From: Hymenobacter coccineus
Lineage (GTDB): Bacteria; Bacteroidota; Bacteroidia; Cytophagales; Hymenobacteraceae
NCBI RefSeq assembly: GCF_001816125.1
Contig: NZ_MDZA01000397.1
Span: 16,987-80,986 of the forward strand
DNA length: 64,000 nt
Reading direction: 5' to 3'
Notes under the pieces: generated by a model
What the model saw: the letters and a program-made list of their open reading frames with translations, nothing else
The model's database searches: none
Told to the model about the DNA's origin: nothing
Position numbers and translations under genes: made by a program
Shown: positions 37,445-46,474 of the stretch, piece after piece
Layout of the letters: every line of letters begins with the position of its first letter
Numbering within the stretch: the stretch's first letter is position 1

Positions 37445-38500
37445 ATGAAAATTATCATCACCGGCGGCGCCGGCTTCATTGGCTCGCACGTGGTGCGGCT
37501 GTTCGTCACGAAGTATCCTGATTATCAGATTATTAATCTCGACGCGCTGACGTACGCCGGCAACCTGGAAAACCTGCGTGACATAGAAGGGGCCCCCAAC
37601 TACCGCTTCGTGAAGGGTGACATTTCCGACCAAGCCTTCATTGATGAGCTGTTTGCCCGCGAGGAGCCCGACGCCGTGATTCACCTCGCCGCCGAGAGCC
37701 ACGTGGACCGCAGCATCACCGACCCCATGGCGTTCGTGAAAACCAACGTCATCGGCACCGTGAACTTGCTGAACGCGGCGCGCAACCTGTGGCAACCGGG
37801 CGGCTACGCCGGCCACACCTTCTACCACGTGAGCACCGACGAGGTGTACGGCTCACTGGACTTCGGGCCGGAGATGTTCACGGAAGAAACTTCCTACGAC
37901 CCCCGCTCACCGTATTCGGCCTCGAAGGCCAGCTCCGACCACTTCGTGCGCGCTTGGCACCACACCTACGGCCTGCCCATCAAGCTCAGCAACTGCTCAA
38001 ACAACTACGGCCCCAACCACTTCCCCGAGAAGCTGATTCCGCTGGCCATCCACCGCCTGCGCACCGGCCAGCCGGTGCCCGTGTACGGTAAAGGCGAAAA
38101 CGTGCGCGACTGGCTCTTCGTGAAGGACCACGCCACGGCCATCGACGCGGTGTTCCATAAGGGCAAGCTGGGCGACACCTACAACATCGGCGGCGTGAAC
38201 GAGTGGCAGAACCTGAAGCTCATCGAGTTGCTCTGCGATGTGGTGGACGAGAAGACCGGCCAGGGCCCCGGCACCTCGCGCCAGCTCATCAAGTTCGTGA
38301 CCGACCGCGCGGGCCACGACATGCGCTACGCCATTGACAGCAGCAAGATCATGAACGAGCTGGGTTGGAAGCCGTCTGTCACCTTCGAGCAGGGCCTGGC
38401 CCAAACCGTGGACTGGTACCTCGCCAACGAGGAATGGCTGAACAGCGTGACCAGTGGCGCCTACCAAGACTACAACACCCAACAATACAGTAATCGATAA
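37445..38500 (+). CDS. rfbB: dTDP-glucose 4,6-dehydratase
   Basis: The 351-residue SDR converts dTDP-glucose to dTDP-4-keto-6-deoxyglucose, the second step towards dTDP-rhamnose and other deoxysugars. It shows GGAGFIGSHVVRLF, STDEVYGSL with the active-site Asp and Glu, YSASKASSDH, and the NNYGPNHFPEKLIP substrate loop. rfbA is also in the cluster, but rfbC and rfbD are absent from the window. Confidence 0.93.
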   Translation: MKIIITGGAGFIGSHVVRLFVTKYPDYQIINLDALTYAGNLENLRDIEGAPNYRFVKGDISDQAFIDELFAREEPDAVIHLAAESHVDRSITDPMAFVKTNVIGTVNLLNAARNLWQPGGYAGHTFYHVSTDEVYGSLDFGPEMFTEETSYDPRSPYSASKASSDHFVRAWHHTYGLPIKLSNCSNNYGPNHFPEKLIPLAIHRLRTGQPVPVYGKGENVRDWLFVKDHATAIDAVFHKGKLGDTYNIGGVNEWQNLKLIELLCDVVDEKTGQGPGTSRQLIKFVTDRAGHDMRYAIDSSKIMNELGWKPSVTFEQGLAQTVDWYLANEEWLNSVTSGAYQDYNTQQYSNR

Positions 38501-38578
38501 TATGAAAATGTGGAAGATGTGAAAGTGTGCACTGTTTGTTTGCCGCTAGTGCTTTTTCACATCTCCCACATTTTCATA
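38501..38578. repeat. 24-base inverted repeat between rfbB and the epimerase gene
   Basis: Arms 38501-38524 and 38555-38578 match at 23 of 24 bases (word TATGAAAATGTGG). The element starts one base after the rfbB stop codon. Confidence 0.9.
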
Positions 38579-38597
38579 CTCTAACACATCAATCATC

Positions 38598-39605
38598 GTG
38601 TACGACCTTCCTTTCCACGACCGGCCGCTGTCGGATACTACGTTTCTCGTCACCGGCGGCGCGGGCTTCATCGGCTCGAACCTGGTGGAATACCTGCTGA
38701 AGTACGGCGCCAAAAAGGTGCGCACCCTGGACAACTACTCCAACGGCTTCCGCAAAAACCTGGCGCTGTTTGAGGGCGACCCGGCCCTGGAAATTGTGGA
38801 CGGCGACATCCGCAACGCTGAGACGTGTGCCGCGGCCTGCTCCGGCGTGGACGTGGTGCTGCACCAGGCGGCGCTGGGCTCAGTGCCGCGGTCCATTAAG
38901 GACCCGGTGCTGACCAATGACGTGAACGTGGGCGGCTTCGTGCAGATGCTGACCGCCGCTAAGGACGCGGGCGTCAAGCGCTTCGTGTACGCCGCTTCCA
39001 GCAGCACCTACGGCGACCACCCCGGCCTGCCCAAGGTGGAAGACCGCATCGGCAAGCCGCTCTCGCCCTACGCCGTCACGAAGTACGCTAACGAGCTGTA
39101 CGCCGACGTATTTGGCCGCACTTACGGCCTGGAAATCATTGGTTTGCGCTACTTCAACATCTTTGGGCCCCGGCAAGACCCGGGCGGAGCCTATGCGGCC
39201 GTGATTCCGCTGTTCATCGACGCCATCCTGGAAAACCAGGCCCCCACACTGAACGGCGACGGCGGGCAAACCCGCGACTTCACCTTTGTGGAGAACTGCG
39301 TGCAGGCCAACATCCGCGCCGCCCTCACCACCAACCCCGGGGCCCTGAACCAGGTGTACAACATCGCCGTGGGCGACCGCACCTCGCTGGTGCAGCTGTA
39401 CGACATCCTGCGCGAGGAGGCCGGCTCGGACCTGGAGCCGCAATTTGGCCCCGACCGCGCTGGCGACATCCGCGACTCGCTGGCCGACATCAGCAAGGCC
39501 AATAACCTGCTCGGCTACGCCCCCCAGATTCGCATCCGCGAGGGCTTGCAGCAGACGCTGGACTGGTTCAAAGCCAATCAGGAATTCATCAAGGAACGCA
39601 ATTAA
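38598..39605 (+). CDS. WbpP/TviC-type UDP-HexNAc(A) C4 epimerase
   Basis: The 335-residue SDR epimerase has GGAGFIGSNLVEYLL near 21. LPKVEDRIGKPLSPYAVTKY carries the YxxxK, and GLRYFNIFGPRQDPGGAYAA is the signature of the WbpP/TviC/VipB group. WbpP acts on UDP-GlcNAc and TviC on UDP-GlcNAcA; with the 6-dehydrogenase in the same cluster either route ends at UDP-GalNAcA. The start is GTG 38598 (MYDLPFHDRP). Both neighbours are separated from it by palindromic repeats. Confidence 0.88.
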   Translation: MYDLPFHDRPLSDTTFLVTGGAGFIGSNLVEYLLKYGAKKVRTLDNYSNGFRKNLALFEGDPALEIVDGDIRNAETCAAACSGVDVVLHQAALGSVPRSIKDPVLTNDVNVGGFVQMLTAAKDAGVKRFVYAASSSTYGDHPGLPKVEDRIGKPLSPYAVTKYANELYADVFGRTYGLEIIGLRYFNIFGPRQDPGGAYAAVIPLFIDAILENQAPTLNGDGGQTRDFTFVENCVQANIRAALTTNPGALNQVYNIAVGDRTSLVQLYDILREEAGSDLEPQFGPDRAGDIRDSLADISKANNLLGYAPQIRIREGLQQTLDWFKANQEFIKERN

Positions 39606-39607
39606 TT

Positions 39608-39703
39608 GAACGTCATGCTGAGCGCAGTCGAAGCATCTCTCCCGCAGCAGTAAACAAATTACTCAGCGAGAGAGATGCTTCGACTGCGCTCAGCATGACG
39701 TTC
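39608..39703. repeat. Perfect 34-base inverted repeat (CGTCATGCTGAGC family)
   Basis: Arms 39608-39641 and 39670-39703 are exact inverted copies with a 28-base loop. The word GTCATGCTGA recurs in another element at 44611-44698, so the two are related. It separates the epimerase gene from rfbA. Confidence 0.95.
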
Positions 39704-39732
39704 TCAAACTTATAAGCATCATCTTCAATCAT

Positions 39733-40614
39733 ATGAAAGGCATTATCCTCGCCGGCGGCTCCGGCACCCGGCTGCACCCCCTCACCCTGGCCGTCAGCAA
39801 GCAGCTGATGCCGGTGTATGACAAGCCGATGATTTACTACCCGCTGAGCATCCTGCTGATGGCGGGCATCCGGGAAGTACTGATTATCACCACGCCCCAC
39901 GACCAGGCGCAATTTAAAAAGCTGCTTGGCGACGGTAAGAACCTGGGCTGCGACTTCCAGTACGTGGTGCAGGAAGTGCCCAACGGCCTGGCGCAGGCCT
40001 TCGTGCTGGGGGCTGACTTCATCGGCCAGGACAGCGTGGCGCTGGTGCTGGGCGACAATATTTTCTACGGCGCGGGCCTGGAGGAGCTGCTGAAATCAAA
40101 CAACAACCCCGACGGCGGCGTGGTGTACGCCTACCACGTGCACGACCCCGAGCGCTACGGCGTGGTGGAGTTTGATGCCGATAAGAAGGCCCTCAGCATT
40201 GAGGAGAAGCCGGCTAATCCTAAGAGCAACTACGCCGTGCCGGGCCTGTATTTCTACGACAACAGCGTGGTGGAAATTGCCAAGAACCTGGAAATGAGCC
40301 CCCGCGGCGAGTACGAGATTACCGACGTGAACAAGGAATACCTGCGCCGCGGCAAGCTGAAGGTGGGCATTCTGAGCCGCGGCACGGCCTGGCTCGACAC
40401 GGGCACCTTCGAGAGCCTGATGCAGGCCGGCGAGTACGTGCGCGTGATTGAGCAGCGCCAGGGCCTGAAGGTGGGCGCGATTGAGGAAGTGGCCTACCGC
40501 CAAGGCTTCATTACGGCCGACGAGCTGCGGGCCCTGGCCCTGCCGCTGCGCAAGAGCGGCTACGGCGATTACCTGATGAACCTGCCCGAGCAGTTGGTGC
40601 TGGGCGCGCAGTAG
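39733..40614 (+). CDS. rfbA: Glucose-1-phosphate thymidylyltransferase
   Basis: The 293-residue nucleotidyltransferase makes dTDP-glucose from dTTP and glucose-1-phosphate. The pyrophosphorylase motif [14 protein letters not shown] opens the protein. [21 protein letters not shown] and [16 protein letters not shown] follow, as in RmlA. Length and ends are normal. The TAG stop is followed by GGCCCC and then a terminator. Confidence 0.95.
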   Translation: MKGIILAGGSGTRLHPLTLAVSKQLMPVYDKPMIYYPLSILLMAGIREVLIITTPHDQAQFKKLLGDGKNLGCDFQYVVQEVPNGLAQAFVLGADFIGQDSVALVLGDNIFYGAGLEELLKSNNNPDGGVVYAYHVHDPERYGVVEFDADKKALSIEEKPANPKSNYAVPGLYFYDNSVVEIAKNLEMSPRGEYEITDVNKEYLRRGKLKVGILSRGTAWLDTGTFESLMQAGEYVRVIEQRQGLKVGAIEEVAYRQGFITADELRALALPLRKSGYGDYLMNLPEQLVLGAQ

Positions 40615-40641
40615 GGCCCCGGGCCGAGCACAAAGTGGCCG

Positions 40642-40691
40642 AAAGCCGCGGTTTGGCTAGCGCAGGCGCGCGGCCGGGCCGCGGCTTTTGC
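40642..40691 (+). terminator. Terminator after rfbA
   Basis: The stem AAAGCCGCGG / CCGCGGCTTT has a 27-base GC-rich loop and a short T run. It closes the sugar-nucleotide cluster. Confidence 0.65.
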
Positions 40692-40783
40692 CTAATTTAG
40701 CAAGGCTAAAACGTGTCCTATCCTTTCCGCACGCCTCTTTCGCGCGCTTTTGTATCTGTGGCAGTATTATGGGCCGAACTTCT

Positions 40784-42859
40784 ATGAAAATTCCCGTTTT
40801 TTCCTTTGCCCTGGTGGCGGCCCTAGGGCTGGGGGCCCCGGCGGCGCGGGCCCAACACGCGCAGTGGGCCAGCAAGCTGGTGGGCGTGTCGTCGCAAAAA
40901 TCGGAAGGCAAGGCGGCGTATTCGCCCGAGCAAGTCCTAGGGGCCCCCAACGCGCTGCCGCTGGGCCAAATCAACGACAAGGCCTGGATTCCGAAGAAGG
41001 AAGGGCGCGACGAATTTATTGAAGTGCGCTTCGCCCGCTCGGTGCTGGCCCAGCAGATTACGGTGGTCGAGAACTTCAACCCCGGAGCCGTGACGAAAAT
41101 CGAGCTCATTGATACCAAAGGCGTGCACCACGAGGTGTACACCAACGACAACCCGGGGCCCCTGCCCGACGCGTACCGCACGCTGGAAGTAAAAATTGCT
41201 CCGGCCAAGCCGGCCTACCGCACCATTGGGGCAGTGGTGCACCTGAACACGGCCAAGGTGGAGGGCGTGAACCAGCTCGACGCCATCGGCGTGGCCGACG
41301 TGACGCAGACGATGGTGAAGAAGGACTTCAAGGCCCCCGATGCCGACGCGGCCGGCGTGGCCCGTTTTGACTCGTCGCTCGTGAACCTGGGGCCCTCCGT
41401 GAACAGCCCGTACGTGGACACGCACCCCGTGATTTCGCCCGACGGCCGCACCTTGTACTTTGCCCGCCAGAACCACCCGGGCAACACCGGCGGCAAAAAC
41501 GACCCGCAGGACGTGTGGTTTTCGACCCTGCAAAGCGCCAGCGCCAAGGCCTGGGGCCCCGCCAAAAACATGGGTGGCCCCGTGAACACCGCCGGCTTCC
41601 CCAACGGGCTGGCCTCGGTGTCGGCCAACGGGCAGCGGCTGCTGCTGCTGGGCCACTACACGCCGGAGGGCCTGATTCCCAAGGGACCCAGCACGTCGGA
41701 GCACCGCCCGGGCGGCTGGTCGCAGCCGGCTAACGTGGACATTGAGGACTTCTACAACAACGACGACGAGCACGCCGACTACTTCCTGGCTACCTCGGGC
41801 AAGGCCCTGCTGCTGGCCGTGCAGCGCACCGACGGCCTGGGCGAGCAGGATTTGTACGTGAGCTTCCCGAAGCCCAGCCCTCCCGGCCAGCCCGTGACGT
41901 GGACCCGTCCGCGCAACCTGGGGCCCAACGTGAACACCAAAAAGGCTGACTTTGCCCCCTTCCTCGCCCCCGATGAAAAGACGCTGTACTTCGCCAGCGA
42001 GGGCCGCGGCGGCTACGGCAAGTCCGATATTTTTTACTCCAAGCGCCTTGATGATACTTGGACGAACTGGAGCCCGCCCCGCAACCTGGGCAGCGTGGTG
42101 AACTCGCCTGACTTTGACGCTTATTACACCGTATCGGCGGCCGGCGATGATGCTTATCTGGTGTCGACGCGCAACGGCATGGCCGGCTCGAAGGATATTT
42201 TCCGCATCGCCCTGGCCCCCGCCTTCAAGCCCGAGGCTGTGACGCTGGTGCGCGGCCAGGTGCTGGACGCCGCCACCAAGAAGCCTGTCAAGGCCATCAT
42301 TCACTACGAAAACCTGCTGACGGGTGAGGAAATTGGCACCGCCGAATCCGACCCCACCGACGGCTCCTACACCATTGTGCTGCCCAGCGGCGTGCAGTAC
42401 GGCTACCGCGCCGAGGCCGCCAACTACATCGCCGAGAACGCCAACCTCGACGTGACGGCCCGCGACAAGTACTCGGAGCAAACCCAGGACCTGTTCATGG
42501 TGCCCTTTGCGGTGGGCCAGACGGTGAAGCTCAACAACATCTTCTTCCAGCAGAGCAAGTACTACCTGCGCACCAACTCCTACCCCGAGCTGGCCCGCCT
42601 CGTGCGCATCATGCGCGACTACCCGACGGTAGAAATCAAAATCGGCGGCCACACCGACAACCAGGGCGACCCGGCCCTGAACCTCAAGCTGAGCCTCGAC
42701 CGGGTGAACGAGGTAAAGAAATACATCATAAGCAAGGGCATCACGCCCTCACGCATTACCACCGAGGGCTACGGCAGCGAGAAGCCCGTGGCCAGCAACG
42801 ACCAGGAAGATACCCGCGCCCTCAACCGCCGGGTGGAATTTACCATCACAAAAAAGTAA
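40784..42859 (+). CDS. Large PD40/OmpA-family envelope protein
   Basis: The protein has about 691 residues. A signal peptide (MKIPVFSFALVAALGLG, cleaved near AARAQ) is followed by a discoidin-like beta domain (about 25-165). Next come a PD40 beta-propeller (about 200-480; YFARQNHPGNTGGKND, YFASEGRGGYGKSDIF), a carboxypeptidase-regulatory-like domain (about 490-560), and a C-terminal OmpA domain (GGHTDNQGDPALNLKLS). It lacks the lipobox and TPRs of the PorE-like protein at 16426-18339 and adds an N-terminal domain. It probably anchors an outer-membrane structure to peptidoglycan. ATG 40769 is an alternative start five codons upstream. Confidence 0.85.
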   Translation: MKIPVFSFALVAALGLGAPAARAQHAQWASKLVGVSSQKSEGKAAYSPEQVLGAPNALPLGQINDKAWIPKKEGRDEFIEVRFARSVLAQQITVVENFNPGAVTKIELIDTKGVHHEVYTNDNPGPLPDAYRTLEVKIAPAKPAYRTIGAVVHLNTAKVEGVNQLDAIGVADVTQTMVKKDFKAPDADAAGVARFDSSLVNLGPSVNSPYVDTHPVISPDGRTLYFARQNHPGNTGGKNDPQDVWFSTLQSASAKAWGPAKNMGGPVNTAGFPNGLASVSANGQRLLLLGHYTPEGLIPKGPSTSEHRPGGWSQPANVDIEDFYNNDDEHADYFLATSGKALLLAVQRTDGLGEQDLYVSFPKPSPPGQPVTWTRPRNLGPNVNTKKADFAPFLAPDEKTLYFASEGRGGYGKSDIFYSKRLDDTWTNWSPPRNLGSVVNSPDFDAYYTVSAAGDDAYLVSTRNGMAGSKDIFRIALAPAFKPEAVTLVRGQVLDAATKKPVKAIIHYENLLTGEEIGTAESDPTDGSYTIVLPSGVQYGYRAEAANYIAENANLDVTARDKYSEQTQDLFMVPFAVGQTVKLNNIFFQQSKYYLRTNSYPELARLVRIMRDYPTVEIKIGGHTDNQGDPALNLKLSLDRVNEVKKYIISKGITPSRITTEGYGSEKPVASNDQEDTRALNRRVEFTITKK

Positions 42860-42877
42860 CCTAGGGCCCCAAATGCC

Positions 42878-42914
42878 AAAACGCCCGCTGCACTTGGTGC
42901 AGCGGGCCGTTTTA
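42878..42914. terminator. Bidirectional terminator
   Basis: AAAACGCCCGCTGCA pairs with TGCAGCGGGCCGTTTT around a short loop, between the converging OmpA-family and small hypothetical genes. Confidence 0.8.
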
Positions 42915-42940
42915 ATTAGCAGGCAGTATACGAAGAAAGC

Positions 42941-43282
42941 CTACTTGTCTTTCTTGGTCAGGTTCTTACCCAAGTCTTCCACTTTCTTCAGGAAGTCATC
43001 GGTGTCGGTATCGGCGTACACGCCGTAAGCCGAAGAGATAGTGCCCTTCACACCGTCGTTGGCTTCGATGGCGTAGAGGATAGAGGTGTCGTCGGGGTTG
43101 CTTTCGCCTTCGAAGCGGTAGAAATCTACGATGGTTACTTCCTCCGGTGTGTAGCTTTTGTTGGTGCTCGTGTCCATGGTGTGCAGGCGGCCGTCGGTCA
43201 CGGTAAAGTCTTGGTTGTAACCGTCTTTGCTCAGCTTCTTTTCAACGTTGACGAGCGAGCGTTCTTCTTCTTTGTCTTGCAT
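42941..43282 (-). CDS. Conserved small Bacteroidota protein (mislabelled PRPP synthetase family)
   Basis: The 113-residue protein matches a short Bacteroidota family by FYRFEGESNPDDTSILYAIE and the GTISSAYGVYAD block. Databases often name this family phosphoribosylpyrophosphate synthetase, but it lacks PRPP-synthase motifs and is far too short. Its function is unknown. ATG 43282 (MQDKEEERS) is the start; the upstream in-frame start adds 22 residues. It has no signal peptide and is probably cytoplasmic. Confidence 0.75.
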   Translation of the reverse strand: MQDKEEERSLVNVEKKLSKDGYNQDFTVTDGRLHTMDTSTNKSYTPEEVTIVDFYRFEGESNPDDTSILYAIEANDGVKGTISSAYGVYADTDTDDFLKKVEDLGKNLTKKDK

Positions 43283-43399
43283 GACGCGGGGCAATAGGGG
43301 TGAGAAAAGCCCCGCCGGAAGGGCAGCGGCTACTCGGCTATACGGCACCCGGGCGGCCCGGGGTTACCGCCCGGGGCCCTAAATATTCCGGGGCCACAT

Positions 43400-43582
43400 T
43401 CAGCGCCCAGCGCGGGCCGCAATGGTGCGCTCCAGGCGGTCCACATCAATACCCCCGCAGGCGCCGCAGCCCTTAGCGCAGCCCACCTGCTCCTTCGAGA
43501 AGAAAGCCCGCCAGGCCCGGCGGCCCAGGAAAAACAGGGCCCCCAGCACGATGGCAGCCACGAGGATATATTGAACTATCAT
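43400..43582 (-). CDS. FeoB-associated Cys-rich membrane protein-like
   Basis: The 60-residue protein has one membrane helix (about 3-22) and a Cys-rich motif GCAKGCGACGG after it, as in the small proteins often encoded next to feoB. No feoAB genes are nearby, so an iron-transport role is uncertain. It is too small for confident homology by eye. Confidence 0.65.
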   Translation of the reverse strand: MIVQYILVAAIVLGALFFLGRRAWRAFFSKEQVGCAKGCGACGGIDVDRLERTIAARAGR

Positions 43583-43752
43583 AGCGGTTTGAAAACGCCG
43601 GGGCCCCAGCAAAAGTTTGCGCCGGGGCCCCGGGGTGCATTTGGGGCGGGGGTGGCTATTGGTTAAAAGCCAAATAAATTTACGTGTTGCAGTCCACCGT
43701 TTAACACAGTTCATGTAAAGGGACAAAACCAAGCCACGCCAAGGCCCCTACC

Positions 43753-44553
43753 CTACGCCCAAAACTCCCGGATGGTGGCCTGCATCTCCTCGTGCAGGTG
43801 GCCGTTGCTGGCCACCACTTCGCGGCCGAAGAGCGGGTCGCCGTCTTCCAGGAACTGGGTGATGCGGCCGCCGGCCTCGGTGACGAGCAGCAGGCCCGCG
43901 GCCACGTCGTAGGAGTTGATATTGAACTCGAAGTAGCCATCCATGCGGCCGGCGGCGACGTAGGCCAAGTCGGTGGCGGCCGAGCCCATGCGGCGCAGGC
44001 CGTGGGTGCGCTGCATGAAGCTGCCCAGCACCTGCAGGTACTTGTCGAGCTGCGCGAATTTACTGTACGGGAAACCGGTGGCGATGAGCGAGTTAGCTAG
44101 CTTGGGGGCCCCGGTTACGTGGATGGGCTGCTCGTTGCAAAAAGCGCCGTGGCCCTTGGCAGCGCGGAAGCTCTCGTCGCGGTTGGCCTCGTGCACCACG
44201 CCCGCCACTAGGTCGGGGCCGTGCAGCAGGGCCACGCTCACGGCAAACACCGGTAGCGAGTGGATGAAGTTGGTGGTGCCGTCGAGCGGGTCGATGATCC
44301 AGGTGAACTCCTGGGTTTCGTCGGGGGCCCCGGCGGTGCCTTCCTCGGTGATGAAGCCGGCGGCGGGCAGGATTTCGCGCAGGCCGGCCACCAAGCGGCG
44401 CTCGGCTTCCTGGTCCACGTAGCTCACCATGTCGTGCAGGCCTTTGTTTTCAATCTTGCTGGGGTCGAAGGTTTTGGCTTCGTGCAGGATGAACTGGGCA
44501 GTTTCGCGGCACAGCGCGGCCACTTGGTGCGAAAGGGCGAGGTAATCGGTCAT
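43753..44553 (-). CDS. Inositol monophosphatase family (SuhB-like) phosphatase
   Basis: The 266-residue Mg-dependent phosphatase has the metal motifs of the family: FITEEGT near 68, IDPLDGTTNFIHSLP near 88, and NSYDVAAGLLLVTEAGG near 215. It may act on inositol phosphates, or like SuhB in rRNA transcription. It is followed by an inverted repeat and is upstream of nothing obviously related. Confidence 0.9.
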   Translation of the reverse strand: MTDYLALSHQVAALCRETAQFILHEAKTFDPSKIENKGLHDMVSYVDQEAERRLVAGLREILPAAGFITEEGTAGAPDETQEFTWIIDPLDGTTNFIHSLPVFAVSVALLHGPDLVAGVVHEANRDESFRAAKGHGAFCNEQPIHVTGAPKLANSLIATGFPYSKFAQLDKYLQVLGSFMQRTHGLRRMGSAATDLAYVAAGRMDGYFEFNINSYDVAAGLLLVTEAGGRITQFLEDGDPLFGREVVASNGHLHEEMQATIREFWA

Positions 44554-44610
44554 GCTTGAGAGTTAGAATATTAAGGCTTTAAAATTAATTTAGGAGCTAT
44601 ATCAACAAGC

Positions 44611-44698
44611 GCTGTCATGCTGACGAAGGAAGCATCTTATCGGGATAGATACAGGTCGTTCAGCAGTGATAGGATGCTTCCTTCGTCAGCATGACAGC
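44611..44698. repeat. Perfect 26-base inverted repeat (GTCATGCTGACG family)
   Basis: Arms 44611-44636 and 44673-44698 are exact inverted copies (core CTGTCATGCTGACGAAGG). It overlaps the last codons of the frame-corrected lnt gene. Confidence 0.95.
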
Positions 44699-46474
44699 AC
44701 CCATTTAAGTAGCTCTAACACGTCATGCTGCGCTGCGCTCGGCATGACGTTCCTGTAAGTGATTTTGGGGCCCGCGAAGGCCCGGGCGATGACCCAAACG
44801 AGCAGCAGCACGGCCAGGATTTGGCAGCCGCGGCCGATGTACTCGCCCGTGCGGGTGTAGAAGGTCAGCTTGTCGTTCAGGTGCACCGTGGCGCGGCTGG
44901 CGGCGCACCCAGGTGGGGGCCAGCTGCGCGAGGGTGCCCTTTTGGTTGATGAAGCCGGTGAAGCCGGTGTTGGCGGCGCGGGCTAGGTCGCGGCGGGTTT
45001 CGATGGCGCGCAGGGCCCCCAGGCGCAGCAGCTGGCGGTAGCCGGGCGTGTCGTCCCACCAGGCGTCGTTGGTAACCAGGCCCAGCAGGTTGGCGCCGTC
45101 GCGCACGTATTGGGCCGTGAAGTCGCCGTAGATGGACTCGTAGCACACGAGGGGCCGCACCACCAGCGCGGGGGCCCCGGGCACGCGGAACAGCTTGGTT
45201 TCGGGCACCGTGCCGTAGCTGCCCACGTAGCCGCCCAGGTCGATGTGGTTGATGAGGGCGGTAAGGAAGGTGGGCACTTTCTCGACGCCCGGCACCAGCC
45301 GCTCCTTGTGGTAGAACTGCACTGGCGCGGCGGGGCCGGCGAGGTAGGCGGCCGTGTTGCACACGTCGTAGTAGCCAAGGTCGTCGCGGAAGAGGGCCGT
45401 TTCGCTAGCCGCTTCCTTGCTGGGGTAGCTCACGATGCTGGTCATGCCCGTGATGAGGGCCACGCCCGGGTGCTGCCCCAGCCAGGCCCGGATGCGCTGG
45501 ATGCGGGGGTAATTGTTGATCACCCGCTCCTGGTAATGGTCGGCTAGGCTGGTTTCGGGCCAGAGCACGAGCCGGGTTTGGGGCGTGAGCTGCTGGGTGC
45601 TGAGGGCCAGCAGCCGCGTCAACTGCTCGTCGTAGGAAACGAAGTCGGGCGCGTCGGCAAACTTCTCGGTGTAGGGGTTGATGTTGGGCTGCACCACCAC
45701 CACCTCGGCCCCGGGGCCCTGCTCCTGGTAGGTGGCGCCGATGGCGAAGGATAGCAGCAAGGGCAGCGCAATGGCTATGAGGGGAATTAAAAGTTTTGAG
45801 TTAAAAGTTAAAAGGGCGGTTTTTGGGCCCCGGACTAGTAAGTCCCCAGCGCCTGTTAACTCTTCACTTTTAACTTTTAACTGCCCGTCAATTAGCCAAA
45901 AGAATACGGATAAATTCACCGCCCACACCCACACCGAGCCGCCGAGGAAGCCGGTGTACTCGTACCACTGCACCCACTGCGGCACGGCGGCGAAGCCGTT
46001 GCCCAACGTGAGCCAGGGCCAGGTCACATCCCAGCGCAGGTGCAGCTGCTCGAAGGCAACCCAGTAGACGGGCAGCGTGAGGTAGCCAATCAGGGGCCCC
46101 AGGCGCTTCTTGGTTTGGCGGAAGGCCATGAGCGGCAGGCACATGAGCCCCGCGTTCAGGACCACGGCCGCGATGCCGCCGCCCAGCGTACTGTAGCTCA
46201 CCCACCAAGTAGTGCTGGCGTTCCAAAGCAGCACAAACAGGTAGGTGCCGGCAAACACGCGGCCTTTGCGGGCCCCCTGCTGCGTGGAGCGGCGCTCCAT
46301 CAGCAGGTAGGGCACCCAGCCCACGAACAGGCCCAGGGGCCAGAGCGTGCCGCTGGTGGACCACCCGGTCCAGAGCAGGGCGGCGCCGAGCACGGCCAGC
46401 ACGGCGGGGTGCGCCGCGGGGCTAGTCTTCGCCAAATTCGTCGGAGTCACGGGCTTCGTTTTCAAGGGATTCAT
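44686..46474 (-). CDS. lnt: Apolipoprotein N-acyltransferase, frameshifted near the 3' end
   Basis: Lnt adds the third acyl chain to lipoproteins in the inner membrane. About six N-terminal helices lead into a nitrilase domain. The catalytic triad is visible: Glu in LWPETSLADHY, Lys in FYHKERLVPGVEK, Cys in PLVCYESIYGDF. GFTGFINQKG is followed by a frame break at about 44890-44912. A net gain of one base diverts the frame; the other frame gives VHLNDKLTFYTRTGEYIGR and a last membrane helix (QILAVLLLVWVIARAF). The uncorrected frame ends at 44723. Residues about 197-226 come from an in-frame palindromic repeat. The start overlaps the frame-corrected end of rsmI. Confidence 0.88.
44721..44749. 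repeat. Short inverted repeat CGTCATGC, inside the lnt 3' end
   Basis: CGTCATGC (44721-44728) and GCATGACG (44742-44749) enclose CTCGG/GCGCAGCGC-type sequence. In the lnt frame it encodes part of the C-terminus (NVMPSAAQHD). Confidence 0.8.
45799..45882. repeat. Inverted repeat inside the lnt coding sequence
   Basis: Exact 15-base arms AGTTAAAAGTTAAAA (45799-45813) and TTTTAACTTTTAACT (45868-45882) enclose a 54-base loop containing a GGGCCCC word. The AT-rich arms contrast with the GC-rich gene around them, and the reading frame stays open through the element. Confidence 0.9.

Noticed and set aside
42941..43282. Phosphoribosylpyrophosphate synthetase annotation
   Set aside because: The protein is about 113 residues and has no PRPP-binding motif; the name appears to be a carried-over database label.
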